This document shows, piece by piece, positions 24,829 through 33,268 of a stretch of 42,607 bases of DNA. The stretch comes from an uncultured Bacilli bacterium (GTDB taxonomy: Bacteria; Bacillota_I; Bacilli_A; RF39; UBA660), in the NCBI GenBank assembly GCA_947623825.1, contig CANQHQ010000008.1, positions 1 through 42,607 of the forward strand, written 5' to 3'. The stretch's first letter is position 1; each line of letters begins with the position of its first letter. The notes under the pieces are model-generated. The model had not been told where the DNA came from, did no database searches, and was given only the letters and a program-made list of their open reading frames with translations. A program made the position numbers and the translations under genes.

Positions 24829-26169
24829 TCATTCTCCTTTTTCGGTAGGATTTCTATGAGACTCTTTCCATCTTTTAATCTGTTCTAACCGTTCTTTAAA
24901 CCGAACCTCATTTCCTTGACTAGTAGGATGATAATAAACTTTTCCCGTAAGAGAAGGAGGTAAACATTCCATCGTCGTAACCTTCTCCTCCGTATCGTGA
25001 GCATATTGATATCCCTTTCCATAGTTTAAGTCTTTCATTAACTTGGTCGGCGCATTTCGAATGACGAGAGGAACGGGTTCTGCCAACATTCTCTTAGCAT
25101 CCGAACTTGCCAATTGATAAGCCACATAACAAGCATTCGACTTTGGCGCCAACGACATATAAATGACAGCTTCCGTTAGATGCACATTGCATTCGGGCAT
25201 CCCAATCAAATGACAAGCCTGATAAGCATGAATCGCAACATTCAAAGCATTGGTGTCCGCTAATCCAATATCCTCCGAAGCAAAACGAGTAATTCTTCTC
25301 GCGATATAAATAGGATCTTCCCCTGCCTCCAACATTCTAGAAAGCCAATAAACAGCCGCATCTGGATCACTATTTCTCATTGATTTATGAAGCGCGGAAA
25401 TAATATTGTAGTGTTCTTCCCCATTTTTATCATAAACTAACGTTTTCTTAGATAAACAATCCTCTACCAATTTTTGATTAATTTCAATTGCCCCATCTTG
25501 GGCTACATCCCCATTTGTCACAAGCATATCCAAAATCGTAAGAGCCGTTCGCGCATCACCATTCGCAAATTCTACAATAAGATGTAACACATCCTCCGTA
25601 ATCGCTATTTTCTCTTTACCAAAACCTCTTTCATCAGAAATCGCTCGCTTCAATAATACAAAAATATCTTCACTGGATAATTGTTTTAATACAAAGACTC
25701 TACATCTAGAAAGTAAAGCGTTATTGACTTCAAAAGAAGGATTTTCTGTCGTCGCTCCAATTAAAACGATGGAACCTTTCTCAACAAATGGCAAAAACGC
25801 ATCTTGTTGTGCCTTATTAAAGCGATGAATTTCATCGATAAAAACGATGGTTTGAATTCCTAATTTTCGATTACTATCTGCGTCTTCCATCACTTTTTTG
25901 ATTTCCTTAATTCCCGCAGTCACCGCTGAAAAAGTAATAAACTCTGACTGTGTGCACTTTGCAATGATACGCGCTAATGTCGTTTTACCAACACCCGGAG
26001 GTCCCCAAAAAATCATAGAAGAAATACGATCACTTTCAATCATTCTTCTTAAAATTTTTCCATCCCCAATCAAATGTTCCTGTCCCACAAATTCGTCTAA
26101 CGTCCTAGGACGCATCCGAGAAGCCAAAGGTTCACTCATAGGAACTTCAAATAAAGACGTCTGTTCCAT
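24829..26169 (-). CDS. rarA: Replication-associated recombination protein RarA
   Basis: RarA (MgsA) is an AAA+ ATPase that acts at stalled forks. The N-terminus ASRMRPRTLDEFVGQEHLIG is typical, followed by Walker A FWGPPGVGKTTLARIIA, Walker B TIVFIDEIHRFNKAQQ, sensor 1 ATTENPSFEVNNALLSR, and the C-terminal tetramerisation domain (SMRNSDPDAAVYWLSRML, later AVIYMSLAPKSNACY and GYQYAHDT). Length 446 is normal. AAGGAGTGAGA precedes the ATG. Upstream is a TGTTACAAT extended -10, suggesting an own promoter far from the start. Confidence 0.97.
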   Translation of the reverse strand: MEQTSLFEVPMSEPLASRMRPRTLDEFVGQEHLIGDGKILRRMIESDRISSMIFWGPPGVGKTTLARIIAKCTQSEFITFSAVTAGIKEIKKVMEDADSNRKLGIQTIVFIDEIHRFNKAQQDAFLPFVEKGSIVLIGATTENPSFEVNNALLSRCRVFVLKQLSSEDIFVLLKRAISDERGFGKEKIAITEDVLHLIVEFANGDARTALTILDMLVTNGDVAQDGAIEINQKLVEDCLSKKTLVYDKNGEEHYNIISALHKSMRNSDPDAAVYWLSRMLEAGEDPIYIARRITRFASEDIGLADTNALNVAIHAYQACHLIGMPECNVHLTEAVIYMSLAPKSNACYVAYQLASSDAKRMLAEPVPLVIRNAPTKLMKDLNYGKGYQYAHDTEEKVTTMECLPPSLTGKVYYHPTSQGNEVRFKERLEQIKRWKESHRNPTEKGE

Positions 26170-26208
26170 CTTCTCACTCCTTTCTTTTCTATCTTTTTTC
26201 CTTGTTTA

Positions 26209-26274
26209 ACTCTTAAGAGTCCAATCCAAAAATTGAACAACTAGAATTCGCTCTTTTTCCCTCCTTTATTGTAA
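26209..26274 (-). promoter_or_regulatory. Promoter and leader of rarA
   Basis: The minus strand has the extended -10 TGTTACAAT (26274-26269 for TACAAT). The leader contains AAAGGAGGG with no start codon in reach and a perfect 12-bp palindrome ACTCTTAAGAGT (26209-26220). Neither has a known match; the palindrome could be a binding site. The rest of 26275-26361 holds nothing I recognise. Confidence 0.4.
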
Positions 26275-26361
26275 CAAATTTCACGAGAAAAGTCTGTAGT
26301 TTCAATAGAAAATTCCACAAAAGGAAAAAAAGAGACATTACTAGAAAAGAAAGAAAAAGCC

Positions 26362-26393
26362 AAAAAAATCACAATTTTTTAATAAAATTGTGA
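26362..26393 (-). terminator. Terminator downstream of the Fic gene
   Basis: Minus strand TCACAATTTT, short loop, AAAATTGTGA, then seven T: a perfect 10-bp stem about 74 nt past the stop. Between the two lie two tandem copies of TGTGACCGAA (26390-26399 and 26400-26409), whose meaning is unclear. Confidence 0.75.
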
Positions 26394-26466
26394 CCGAACT
26401 GTGACCGAAAATAAACCACAGTTTTTTATTCAATATTTTGTTTTTAAAGCATACTTTCTCTTTAAA

Positions 26467-27393
26467 CTATAATAGTTCTAAATATTTATTTAACATTTCA
26501 ATTTCTAATTCATTAATTAATTTAACAAAGTCTGTATAATCTCCAGTAGTATGTGCCTTATCTAAAACATCATAATATTCTAATCTTTTTTCTTTTTTTA
26601 CGATTACTGGAAGATATCCGCTATTCATTAAAGATAAGTTCATAACTAATCTGGAAGTTCTACCATTACCATCGACAAATGGATGGATTTTAACTAATTC
26701 ACCATGTAATAATGCCGCTCTAATAATTGGATGATATTTTTTCCAATCCTCATAGTTAACAATTAATTTTTCCATTAATTCAGGAATCATTAAATAATCT
26801 GGTGGAATATGTGCAGCACCTTTTATTTTTACATTCTCATCTCTATATTTGCCAGCATTGTCATCATCGATTCCTTTTAATACTAATTGATGAATATTTT
26901 TAATATTCCATTCTGTAATCGGTTCTTTATCTTTCATAAGATCATCTAAGAATAATATTGCTTGTTCATGATTAATAGCTTCTAAGTGTTCTTTTAATGA
27001 TTTACCACCAACAGTAATACCTTCTAAAACAATCTGGGTTTCTCTTAAAGTTAATGTATTCCCTTCTATACCATTACTATGATATGTCCATTCTAAATTA
27101 ATAGAATCTTTCAAAGATTTCAATGTTTCTTTTGATATAGGTCTCTTAGAATTTAATTTTTCGTTTAATTCATCAACTTCATCAAAATAATTATCAGGTA
27201 ATTCAAGTTTAAATTCAATATTATCTAATTTCATACTTCTTTTATCAGCTGGCTTATTAGCATGAATAGGAATATTCCAATTATTACCCACTTTAACAGC
27301 ACCTTCAATTCTTCCATCTTGCAATAATCTTCTAATTCTTCTTTCACTAATATTCCATTTTTTTACAGCCTCTTTCGTAGTCATAAATTCCAT
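26467..27393 (-). CDS. Fic family protein with N-terminal helix-turn-helix
   Basis: Fic proteins transfer AMP or related groups onto target proteins. The N-terminal 55 residues (FMTTKEAVKKWNISERRIRR) look like an excisionase/MerR-type winged HTH. Numbered from an upstream GTG at 27402, an inhibitory helix is visible as SNGIEGN (109-115, pattern S/T-x-x-x-E-G/N), and the active site is HPFVDGNGRTSR (240-251), complete with His, Asn and Arg. With the inhibitory Glu in cis, it is a self-restrained (class II-like) Fic enzyme. The start is ATG at 27393, with GGTGA 5 nt upstream. Codon use is AT-rich compared with its neighbours, suggesting transfer. Two palindromic operators in its promoter make autoregulation by the HTH likely. 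Confidence 0.93.
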   Translation of the reverse strand: MEFMTTKEAVKKWNISERRIRRLLQDGRIEGAVKVGNNWNIPIHANKPADKRSMKLDNIEFKLELPDNYFDEVDELNEKLNSKRPISKETLKSLKDSINLEWTYHSNGIEGNTLTLRETQIVLEGITVGGKSLKEHLEAINHEQAILFLDDLMKDKEPITEWNIKNIHQLVLKGIDDDNAGKYRDENVKIKGAAHIPPDYLMIPELMEKLIVNYEDWKKYHPIIRAALLHGELVKIHPFVDGNGRTSRLVMNLSLMNSGYLPVIVKKEKRLEYYDVLDKAHTTGDYTDFVKLINELEIEMLNKYLELL

Positions 27394-27412
27394 ATTTTTC
27401 ACCTCTGATTAC

Positions 27413-27465
27413 ATTATACCGTTATCGGTACAATTTGTCAATACATTTATACCGTTATCGGTACA
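27413..27465 (-). promoter_or_regulatory. Consensus promoter with two identical operators upstream of fic
   Basis: Minus strand TTGACA (27441-27436), spacer of exactly 17, TATAAT (27418-27413): a perfect sigma-A consensus. Two copies of TTATACCGTTATCGGTACA lie at 27414-27432 (over the -10 and spacer) and 27447-27465 (above the -35), 33 bp apart, about three helical turns. Each contains TACCG-TTAT-CGGTA. A very strong promoter that is clearly meant to be repressed. Confidence 0.9.
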
Positions 27466-27492
27466 TTATTATAATATTCTATATTTTGATAC

Positions 27493-27529
27493 AAAAAAAC
27501 ATATATACGTCCAATATATATGTTTTTTT
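27493..27529. terminator. Bidirectional terminator between the Fic gene and the zinc-ribbon gene
   Basis: AAAAAAACATATAT, a loop of about nine, ATATATGTTTTTTT. A/T runs on both sides let it act in either direction. Confidence 0.8.
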
Positions 27530-27673
27530 TACACATCTATGAAATATGTTAAATTTTTACTATTTTTTTAACATATTATGACACTTACAGCACTTGTTTT
27601 CAGGTAGGTACCCCCCATGCCTTTAATTGACGCAAGTGACGCATTTTTATCATCAGTTTTTGTAAAATCATTC
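27530..27673. repeat. Non-coding stretch with an 11-bp inverted repeat and a direct repeat
   Basis: Holds a perfect inverted repeat AATATGTTAAA (27543-27553) and TTTAACATATT (27567-27577), and two copies of TGACGCA (27628-27634 and 27637-27643). No gene and no start site were seen; the stretch lies past the 3' end of the gene at 27674. Confidence 0.5.
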
Positions 27674-28258
27674 TTACTTTTTAAAAGTGTGATACGTCAC
27701 AATGACATCTGCCTCTTTGGAAAAAATTTCTCCTTCTTCAAATTTCGAATCTCCCGCAATAGAAATTCTCGCCACTTCTCCCTCTTTCGTAATCCATCCT
27801 GTCACTAAGTCTTCTTTAGGAACCGTTTCGATATTTTCGAATCCCATTGCTTCTAGTTCATGAACCACTTCTTTATAATTCTCTCCATGATATGCTTTCG
27901 CACTCATCGGAATCGCGATTTCCCCTTCGCCTGGAGCTTCTTCCCGTTCGTACCAAAGTCCTATTCCCGTAAACACAAGTGAAATAAATAATAACAGTCC
28001 GATTAGACCAAAAGCCATCCAATTATTTCTTTTATCCTGCTTATCACGATAAAACAATTCTTTTTCCTTTCGATCATTCTCTTTGATTTTTGCTTCATCC
28101 GTATAAATCTTATGTTCTGTATTATGAACTTCGATGCGTTGAACACCATCATCAAAAAATAACTTACTCCCGCAATAAGAACAAAAAAATGTCTTTTGGT
28201 CCTCTTTTACATCAATTTTAGAACCACAAGCAGGACACTTCATCTGATAAACTTTCAT
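27674..28258 (-). CDS. Zinc-ribbon membrane protein
   Basis: The 194-residue protein opens with two Cys pairs, KCPACGSKID and FCSYCGSK, a zinc ribbon on the cytoplasmic side. A charged helix (KENDRKEKELFYRDKQDKRN) follows, then one membrane helix, MAFGLIGLLLFISLVFTGIG. The outside part, about 90 residues, has EVVHELEAMGFENIETVPKE, a PASTA-like pattern. The start is ATG at 28258, with GGAGG 7 nt upstream; a start at 28279 would lie before that site. Similar zinc-ribbon membrane proteins surround stress and secretion systems; the role here is unknown. Confidence 0.85.
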   Translation of the reverse strand: MKVYQMKCPACGSKIDVKEDQKTFFCSYCGSKLFFDDGVQRIEVHNTEHKIYTDEAKIKENDRKEKELFYRDKQDKRNNWMAFGLIGLLLFISLVFTGIGLWYEREEAPGEGEIAIPMSAKAYHGENYKEVVHELEAMGFENIETVPKEDLVTGWITKEGEVARISIAGDSKFEEGEIFSKEADVIVTYHTFKK

Positions 28259-28287
28259 CTTTTTACCTCCATAAAACAACTTCTCTG

Positions 28288-29961
28288 TTACTTCCGATGA
28301 GAAGAAGAAATCTCTTCTTTCATTTCTTCCACTTCCTCTTTCTGATTGATCCAGGCTTCATAACTTTTTTTAATTTTATAAAGATCATATACAACCAGTT
28401 TGAAATGATTCGTTTCTGCCATTGCAGTCGCCTTTTCTAAATATTCTTGACTTTTTTTCACATCGGAACTATCGATGGATAAGAAAAGATAACTTCCTTT
28501 GGTATCATAATCTAGATTTCGACGAAACAAAACAACCTCGGATTTCCCATCATTCGAAACCAATTCCGAATAAGGAGCCTCCAACATAGAAAAATCTTCA
28601 TCCTGATAAGTCAAATTGTTTAATCCTTTATTGGTTGTAATATAATGACTAGAAGAAAGAGCGATAGCTTCTGGAACGACTCCTTCTCGATTAAAACCAA
28701 CTCCAAGATACCATGCCGCATTTCCCTTTAGAAAATACGCTTCTGAAAAGATGGTCGCAGAAATTTGATTATCCGTATCAGAATGATAAGAAAGTAAGCC
28801 ACTAGAATCGGTGTATTGACCGAAATTATCGAAAGAATAATTGACTTGTAGAGGATCTAACTGTGCCTCTAAAAGATTTTTTCTTTTCTCAAACTCCTTT
28901 TCTTCCTCCTCGGTCCACTCAGAAGAAGAAGATTTCTTTCGTTCCGCAAGGATCTCTTCTTTGATTTGTTCTTCTAAAGCAGTCCTATGTTTCTCAGGAT
29001 TACGAAAAAATAGATGAAGTAACTGAGGTTTTAAATCACGAAAATCTTCCACGAAGGTTTTCTCTTCTTTAGGAAGGTAAAGATGATTTAAAATATCCTC
29101 TCGAAAAAGAACTTGATATTCTAAAAAAGAATCTTCTATTTCTTGTGAATCATCCTTCGCCTCCAAAAGAGGTTCAAGGCGCCGTAATAAAGTTTTGGCT
29201 TCTTCGTTATCGATTTTTTCTAACCGTTCTTTTAACTTTCCTAAAGATTGTCTTTTTTGTAATTGTGAATCCGAAAGAGTCCCCTTCTCTAGATAGTCCT
29301 TTTTTCTCTCTTCCAATGGAAGATTTCGAGAAGAAAAATCTTCTAAATCATACAAAATAAAATCAAAATGAGACTCAATCATATCATAACCATAGATTCC
29401 CACTATCGATACAATATAATTTCTAGCGATGGTTCCCATCTGAGTCCAAGCCCCATCTTCGAAAGAATTCTTTCCTGAAAAAACAGCATCAAACACGGTA
29501 AGACATCGTTCTTTCTCTAAATCCATAGTATAATCGTAACCGGTTTCCTTCCACAAAAACGAATTTTTTCGCCCATTGTTTTCAAGGACATAATCGTAAA
29601 AATGTTCTCTCAAATTGGTATAAGCCTTTTCTGTCAAAGATTCTTTGAAATGATCAAAATCAAAAGAATTTGTATCGATTCCATCTAAAGAGACAAAGGA
29701 ATAAGTTCCCGTAATCGTTCCTAATAAAAAATACTGTCCTAAAATAGAATGCTTCTTCTGTTTCATATACTGAATCACAGAAGATTTCCATTCTTCCTTC
29801 GTTTTACTTTTCTGAATCAAAGAAAGCAACTCTTCTGCCCCAGGCATCTGAATTCGATCCAAAAGAACACGAAAAAGTTCTTCCGAAATTCCCAATCTCT
29901 GACAAGAAGAACGACAACGCCAATCATAGTAATAAGTTTTCCCTTTCGTTTTAAGATCCAT
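28288..29961 (-). CDS. Large hypothetical protein, family not recognised
   Basis: The product has about 557 residues and no signal peptide, membrane helix or known motif that I can see. It is rich in Glu, Lys, Tyr and Phe. The middle (residues about 230-410) is strongly charged and helical (LKERLEKIDNEEAKTLLRRL, later EEEEKEFEKRKNLLEAQL). The C-terminal 150 residues look like a folded alpha/beta domain (AAWYLGVGFNREGVVPEAIA, then SEVVLFRRNLDYDT). The start is ATG at 29961, with GGGAG 6 nt upstream; an ATG at 29982 and a TTG at 29985 have no site at proper distance. It is in a row with the zinc-ribbon and PH-domain-like genes and may work with them. Confidence 0.75.
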   Translation of the reverse strand: MDLKTKGKTYYYDWRCRSSCQRLGISEELFRVLLDRIQMPGAEELLSLIQKSKTKEEWKSSVIQYMKQKKHSILGQYFLLGTITGTYSFVSLDGIDTNSFDFDHFKESLTEKAYTNLREHFYDYVLENNGRKNSFLWKETGYDYTMDLEKERCLTVFDAVFSGKNSFEDGAWTQMGTIARNYIVSIVGIYGYDMIESHFDFILYDLEDFSSRNLPLEERKKDYLEKGTLSDSQLQKRQSLGKLKERLEKIDNEEAKTLLRRLEPLLEAKDDSQEIEDSFLEYQVLFREDILNHLYLPKEEKTFVEDFRDLKPQLLHLFFRNPEKHRTALEEQIKEEILAERKKSSSSEWTEEEEKEFEKRKNLLEAQLDPLQVNYSFDNFGQYTDSSGLLSYHSDTDNQISATIFSEAYFLKGNAAWYLGVGFNREGVVPEAIALSSSHYITTNKGLNNLTYQDEDFSMLEAPYSELVSNDGKSEVVLFRRNLDYDTKGSYLFLSIDSSDVKKSQEYLEKATAMAETNHFKLVVYDLYKIKKSYEAWINQKEEVEEMKEEISSSHRK

Positions 29962-30003
29962 ATTCCACTCCCAATCCGTCATCAAACAAAGAAAAACTCC
30001 TAA

Positions 30004-30405
30004 CTATACTTTATCAAAATAAGTAATTTTTCTTTCGTTTACATCTTCTTCAATCGCATCGCGTAATAATTTTCTTACTTTCGCCGCCTCTTTCAAATGT
30101 CGCAAATAAACCGTTTCTCCCGCTCTTTCACTACTACTGTGCGTATCGACTGTTACCGAAACCGTTCCAATCTTTAACATTCGATCAAACAAAGTCTCAC
30201 TCATATCGGGATCCTTCAAAGTATATAACTCGTAAGAATTCGAAACACGCCTAAAAAATCCAGACGTAACAATGAGTTCATCCTTAGTAATTTGATACTT
30301 CGTAAAGTTCATATGAATCAACGTCAAAAAACGTTCCCATAATCCACAAGGAACCCCTTCCCATAAAACTTCAAAATCGACGTCTTTTAAATCGCTTTTA
30401 TCCAT
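30004..30405 (-). CDS. Bacterial PH-domain-like protein
   Basis: The 133-residue soluble protein has a beta-rich core: KYQITKDELIVTSGFFRRVSNSYELYTL, then ETLFDRMLKIGTVSVTV and YLRHLKEAAKVRKLLRDAI. The pattern (ligand strand, 'SNSYELYTLKD', 'IGTVSV', C-terminal helix) fits the bacterial PH (YdbS/YdbT-like) family, which in other species lies near membrane proteins. No membrane segment. A good AGGTGGAG site. Its function is unknown; PH-like domains of this sort bind partner proteins or lipids at the membrane. Confidence 0.82.
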   Translation of the reverse strand: MDKSDLKDVDFEVLWEGVPCGLWERFLTLIHMNFTKYQITKDELIVTSGFFRRVSNSYELYTLKDPDMSETLFDRMLKIGTVSVTVDTHSSSERAGETVYLRHLKEAAKVRKLLRDAIEEDVNERKITYFDKV

Positions 30406-30446
30406 AACTCCACCTTCCTATTAACTTTATTTTACCATAAATAGAA

Positions 30447-30482
30447 AAAGAAGAGAAAAGAATGTCTCTTTTTTCTTCTTAT
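30447..30482 (-). terminator. Terminator of the NatAB-type operon
   Basis: A long near-perfect stem (AAGAAGAAAAAAGAGA against TCTTTTCTCTTCTT on the minus strand) and T-run. The permease stop at 30479-30481 lies within the first arm. Confidence 0.7.
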
Positions 30483-31807
30483 TTTTCTTTCCATCGAGTC
30501 GCCTCAAAAATTCTCTTCCATAATTTATCAGTAGAATAATTGAGGATTCCAACTTTATAAATGCGAAGTCCATATTTAACCATCAAATAATTAAAGAAGC
30601 ACAAAATCAAAATAGAAATGACGACATCGATGAGTCCAATTTGTCCCACGACGAGAAGCGCCGGTGCGAGTAAGCAAGAAAGAAATGGAACATACGATAA
30701 TAGACGAATGAACAAAGACCCTTCAAACATACCAGCCATAATCGCCAAATAGTAACCCAAAAGACAAATCATCATAATAGGTGTTTGAATTTGTTGAAAA
30801 TCTTCCATATTGACAGTCATCGAAGCCAAAATACCTGCGATTAAAGAATAGGCAATAAAGGATAAAATCATTAATACAAGCGTCACAACGAGAATCATAG
30901 GTAATTGATCTTTGATTCCACTCTCTACTACCATACTCCAAATACCAGAAATCGTATCGGTAATACCGCTACTAGTAGTAACTCCCCAATGGGTTCTCAC
31001 AAAGAAACCGATCCCTGCATAAAGAAGTAAAAGGGCGCCCTGAAACAAAACAAAGGCATTGGAAGACAATACTTTCGAAAAGAAATGCACTTTCGGACTG
31101 ACATTTGAAATAATAATCTCCATACTACGTGTCGATTTTTCTTCATTAATTTCCGAACCAATCATTTGAACCAAAAAGACGACTAAGAGAAAGAATGGTA
31201 AAATCACGGTCGGAAACACAGTTCCCATAATCATCGCCATATTTTCGTCTTCATTTTTGGCAGCCTCATCTAAAATGACCCGATCAATCTCAATAGGAGA
31301 AGTAATCTTCGCTAATTCTTCAGGATCAATCGAAGAAGAAAGCAAACTGAGTTCCATTTTCGTCGAATTAAGAGATTGCACAATGGCTTGATAAGAAACC
31401 GATTCTATTTTTTGATGAGAAACAATCTTGGCTACTAACCCCTTTTCCTCATTAAAAGATAACACAACTCCTACTTTTTCGGTATCCTGTAATTCTTTTT
31501 CTAATTCAGAATCAGAAATTTCCTCTTCGGTAACTTGAAACTTTCCATCCAATCCGAAAGATTCTTGACTCTCCTCCAATATCGTTTGAAAAAGAGGAAT
31601 CGCCGTTTTGGTTTGTTCTTTCCCATCATCGATGACAATCATTTCGATATCTTCTGAAAAATCCCCACCAAAGAAAGAAATAATACTATCGATATTCATC
31701 ATACCGATTAAGACAATCGCCAAAAGTAGATTCGCAATCACAAACCATTTTGTCTTTACTTTTTTATTAAAACTTTGTTTCACTAAAAACCAAAACTTAC
31801 TCGTCAT
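30479..31807 (-). CDS. ABC-2 type permease (NatB-like)
   Basis: The 442-residue membrane protein has one helix at about 22-42 and an extracytoplasmic segment (about 45-185). Five or six helices then occur in the second half (MIMGTVFPTVILPFFLLVVFLVQ, AFVLFQGALLLLYAGIGFFV, and LVLMILSFIAYSLIAGILAS among others). The topology and ATPase partner match NatB, the membrane part of a sodium/drug efflux ABC system. The substrate here is not known. It overlaps the ATPase gene by 11 nt. Confidence 0.9.
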   Translation of the reverse strand: MTSKFWFLVKQSFNKKVKTKWFVIANLLLAIVLIGMMNIDSIISFFGGDFSEDIEMIVIDDGKEQTKTAIPLFQTILEESQESFGLDGKFQVTEEEISDSELEKELQDTEKVGVVLSFNEEKGLVAKIVSHQKIESVSYQAIVQSLNSTKMELSLLSSSIDPEELAKITSPIEIDRVILDEAAKNEDENMAMIMGTVFPTVILPFFLLVVFLVQMIGSEINEEKSTRSMEIIISNVSPKVHFFSKVLSSNAFVLFQGALLLLYAGIGFFVRTHWGVTTSSGITDTISGIWSMVVESGIKDQLPMILVVTLVLMILSFIAYSLIAGILASMTVNMEDFQQIQTPIMMICLLGYYLAIMAGMFEGSLFIRLLSYVPFLSCLLAPALLVVGQIGLIDVVISILILCFFNYLMVKYGLRIYKVGILNYSTDKLWKRIFEATRWKEK

Positions 31808-32693
31808 ATGCCTGCCCTACCTTTTCAATAAATATTTCATTCAAACTAGGTTCCTCCACCACAAATTTGGTAATCTGTTTCTTCGCTACCTCTTTAAAAA
31901 CAGAGTCAATCACGCTTTCATCTTGAATCTTCACACAGTACTCTTCTGGAAAAGAAGTAATTTCAAGAACCCCAGGAACTTTCTTTATTTTTTCGATGGA
32001 CACATCTCCACGAATAAAAATGTTTTTTCGACGATATTCTTTTTTGATATCCTTCAAATAACCACTCAAAACCACTTTTCCTTTCACCAAAATTAATAAT
32101 TTCTCACAGAACAATTCGATGGTCTCCATCTGATGAGAAGAAAAAATAATCGAGCATCCCTTCTCCTTCAATTCGAGAATCGTCTTTTGAAAAATCGAAA
32201 CATTCATAGGATCCAATCCCGAAAAAGGTTCATCTAAAATTAAAAGTTTTGGATCGTGAAGAATCGCAGAAATAAATTGAATTTTCTGTTGATTTCCTTT
32301 GGAAAGCTCCTTAATCTTTCGATTTTTATATTCTTTGATGCCAAATCGTTCTAACCAAACGTCCGTTTTCTTTTCGATTTCTTCTTCTGTCATACCTTTC
32401 AAAGTTCCGTAATAAATCAACTGATCTCGCACGGTCAATTTGGTAAGCAAACTGCGTTCTTCTGTCACAAACCCAATGCGATCGGTCATCGAATAATCGA
32501 TAGGTTTTCCATCTAACGTAATGGAACCACCTTCGGGATCCAATAGACCCATAATCATTCGAAAGGTCGTCGTTTTACCTGCCCCATTCGCTCCCAATAA
32601 TCCAAAAATTTCTCCATCATTCACTTCAAAAGACAAATGATCCACCGCTACATGCGTTCCATAAGACTTTGATATATTTTTTACGCTTAACAT
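31797..32693 (-). CDS. ABC-2 type ATPase (NatA-like)
   Basis: The 298-residue ATPase carries Walker A LLGANGAGKTTTFRMIMGLL, a Q-loop GFVTEERSLLTKL, signature ELSKGNQQKIQFISAI (the form LSKGxxQK is characteristic of ABC-2 and NatA enzymes), Walker B LLILDEPFSGLDP, H-loop SSHQM. A C-terminal extension of about 80 residues follows, as in NatA. Paired with the permease by overlap. No clear promoter was found in the short gap behind the lipoprotein gene's terminator. Confidence 0.96.
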   Translation of the reverse strand: MLSVKNISKSYGTHVAVDHLSFEVNDGEIFGLLGANGAGKTTTFRMIMGLLDPEGGSITLDGKPIDYSMTDRIGFVTEERSLLTKLTVRDQLIYYGTLKGMTEEEIEKKTDVWLERFGIKEYKNRKIKELSKGNQQKIQFISAILHDPKLLILDEPFSGLDPMNVSIFQKTILELKEKGCSIIFSSHQMETIELFCEKLLILVKGKVVLSGYLKDIKKEYRRKNIFIRGDVSIEKIKKVPGVLEITSFPEEYCVKIQDESVIDSVFKEVAKKQITKFVVEEPSLNEIFIEKVGQAYDE

Positions 32694-32708
32694 AGTCTCT
32701 CTCCTTTC

Positions 32709-32743
32709 AAAAAGAAAGAAGGCGCCAACTTGGTACCTTCTTT
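32709..32743 (-). terminator. Terminator of the SPFH-lipoprotein operon
   Basis: Minus strand AAAGAAGG, a small inner stem (CCAA/TTGG), CCTTCTTT, TTTTT. It starts directly after the lipoprotein stop codon. Confidence 0.8.
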
Positions 32744-33265
32744 TTATTCACATACTGCCCCTACCGATTCGTATAACGTTTTCATCGTACTCACTAGAAC
32801 TTTTCCATCTTGAATAATGGAAGCGTTTTCAGGATCAATCTGTAACATTTTCTTTGTATCGACCCGCGTATAGTCAATATCGACGGAAATACGAAGTTCT
32901 GTCTTATCTAACGTAACATCATAATGATAATAATCCAAATCGCGATAAGGTTGATATCCTTCCTCTACATATTGTCGATAGGCACTTAAATAAGCCGTAT
33001 TATCAGAATGAAAACGTTCTTCGGTATGAATTTGTTCCACATACAAGCCCCGATAAGTCAAATGGTAAAATATTTCACTTTCCACCCCATCACTGACGGT
33101 CGCTTGTCCAGTACAAGTCATCGTACGTAAGGTATCATCATCGAGGGAAGAAGGAATCATCTCATTCTGATTCGGACCAATACTAGAATTAGAATCTAAA
33201 CGACTAGAACAGCCCGTCAAGAAAAAGAGAAACGCGACTCCCAAAAGAAAGATTTTTTTCATCAT
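32744..33265 (-). CDS. Lipoprotein (DUF1307/YehR-like)
   Basis: A lipoprotein signal: MMKKIFLLGVAFLFFLTGC with lipobox LTGC. After the Cys comes a Ser/Asn-rich linker, then a folded part of about 130 residues with TMTCTGQATVSDGVESEIFY, LTYRGLYVEQIHTEERF, and VTLDKTELRISVDIDYT. That general pattern is seen in the YehR-like lipoproteins of Firmicutes. Two Cys residues (in TCTG and the last Cys of GAVCE) could form a disulfide. Function unknown. It follows the SPFH gene by 3 nt and is cotranscribed. Confidence 0.85.
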   Translation of the reverse strand: MMKKIFLLGVAFLFFLTGCSSRLDSNSSIGPNQNEMIPSSLDDDTLRTMTCTGQATVSDGVESEIFYHLTYRGLYVEQIHTEERFHSDNTAYLSAYRQYVEEGYQPYRDLDYYHYDVTLDKTELRISVDIDYTRVDTKKMLQIDPENASIIQDGKVLVSTMKTLYESVGAVCE

Positions 33266-33268
33266 AGA

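Noticed and set aside
27414..27465. The repeated 19-nt sites upstream of the Fic gene as a possible CRISPR or integration site
   Set aside because: Only two copies, both placed over promoter elements and palindromic, so operators explain them better.
31608..32096. A 162-codon plus-strand frame across the NatAB genes
   Set aside because: It spans the antisense of two clear genes and is rich in Phe, Ile and Asn without a start site; a shadow frame.
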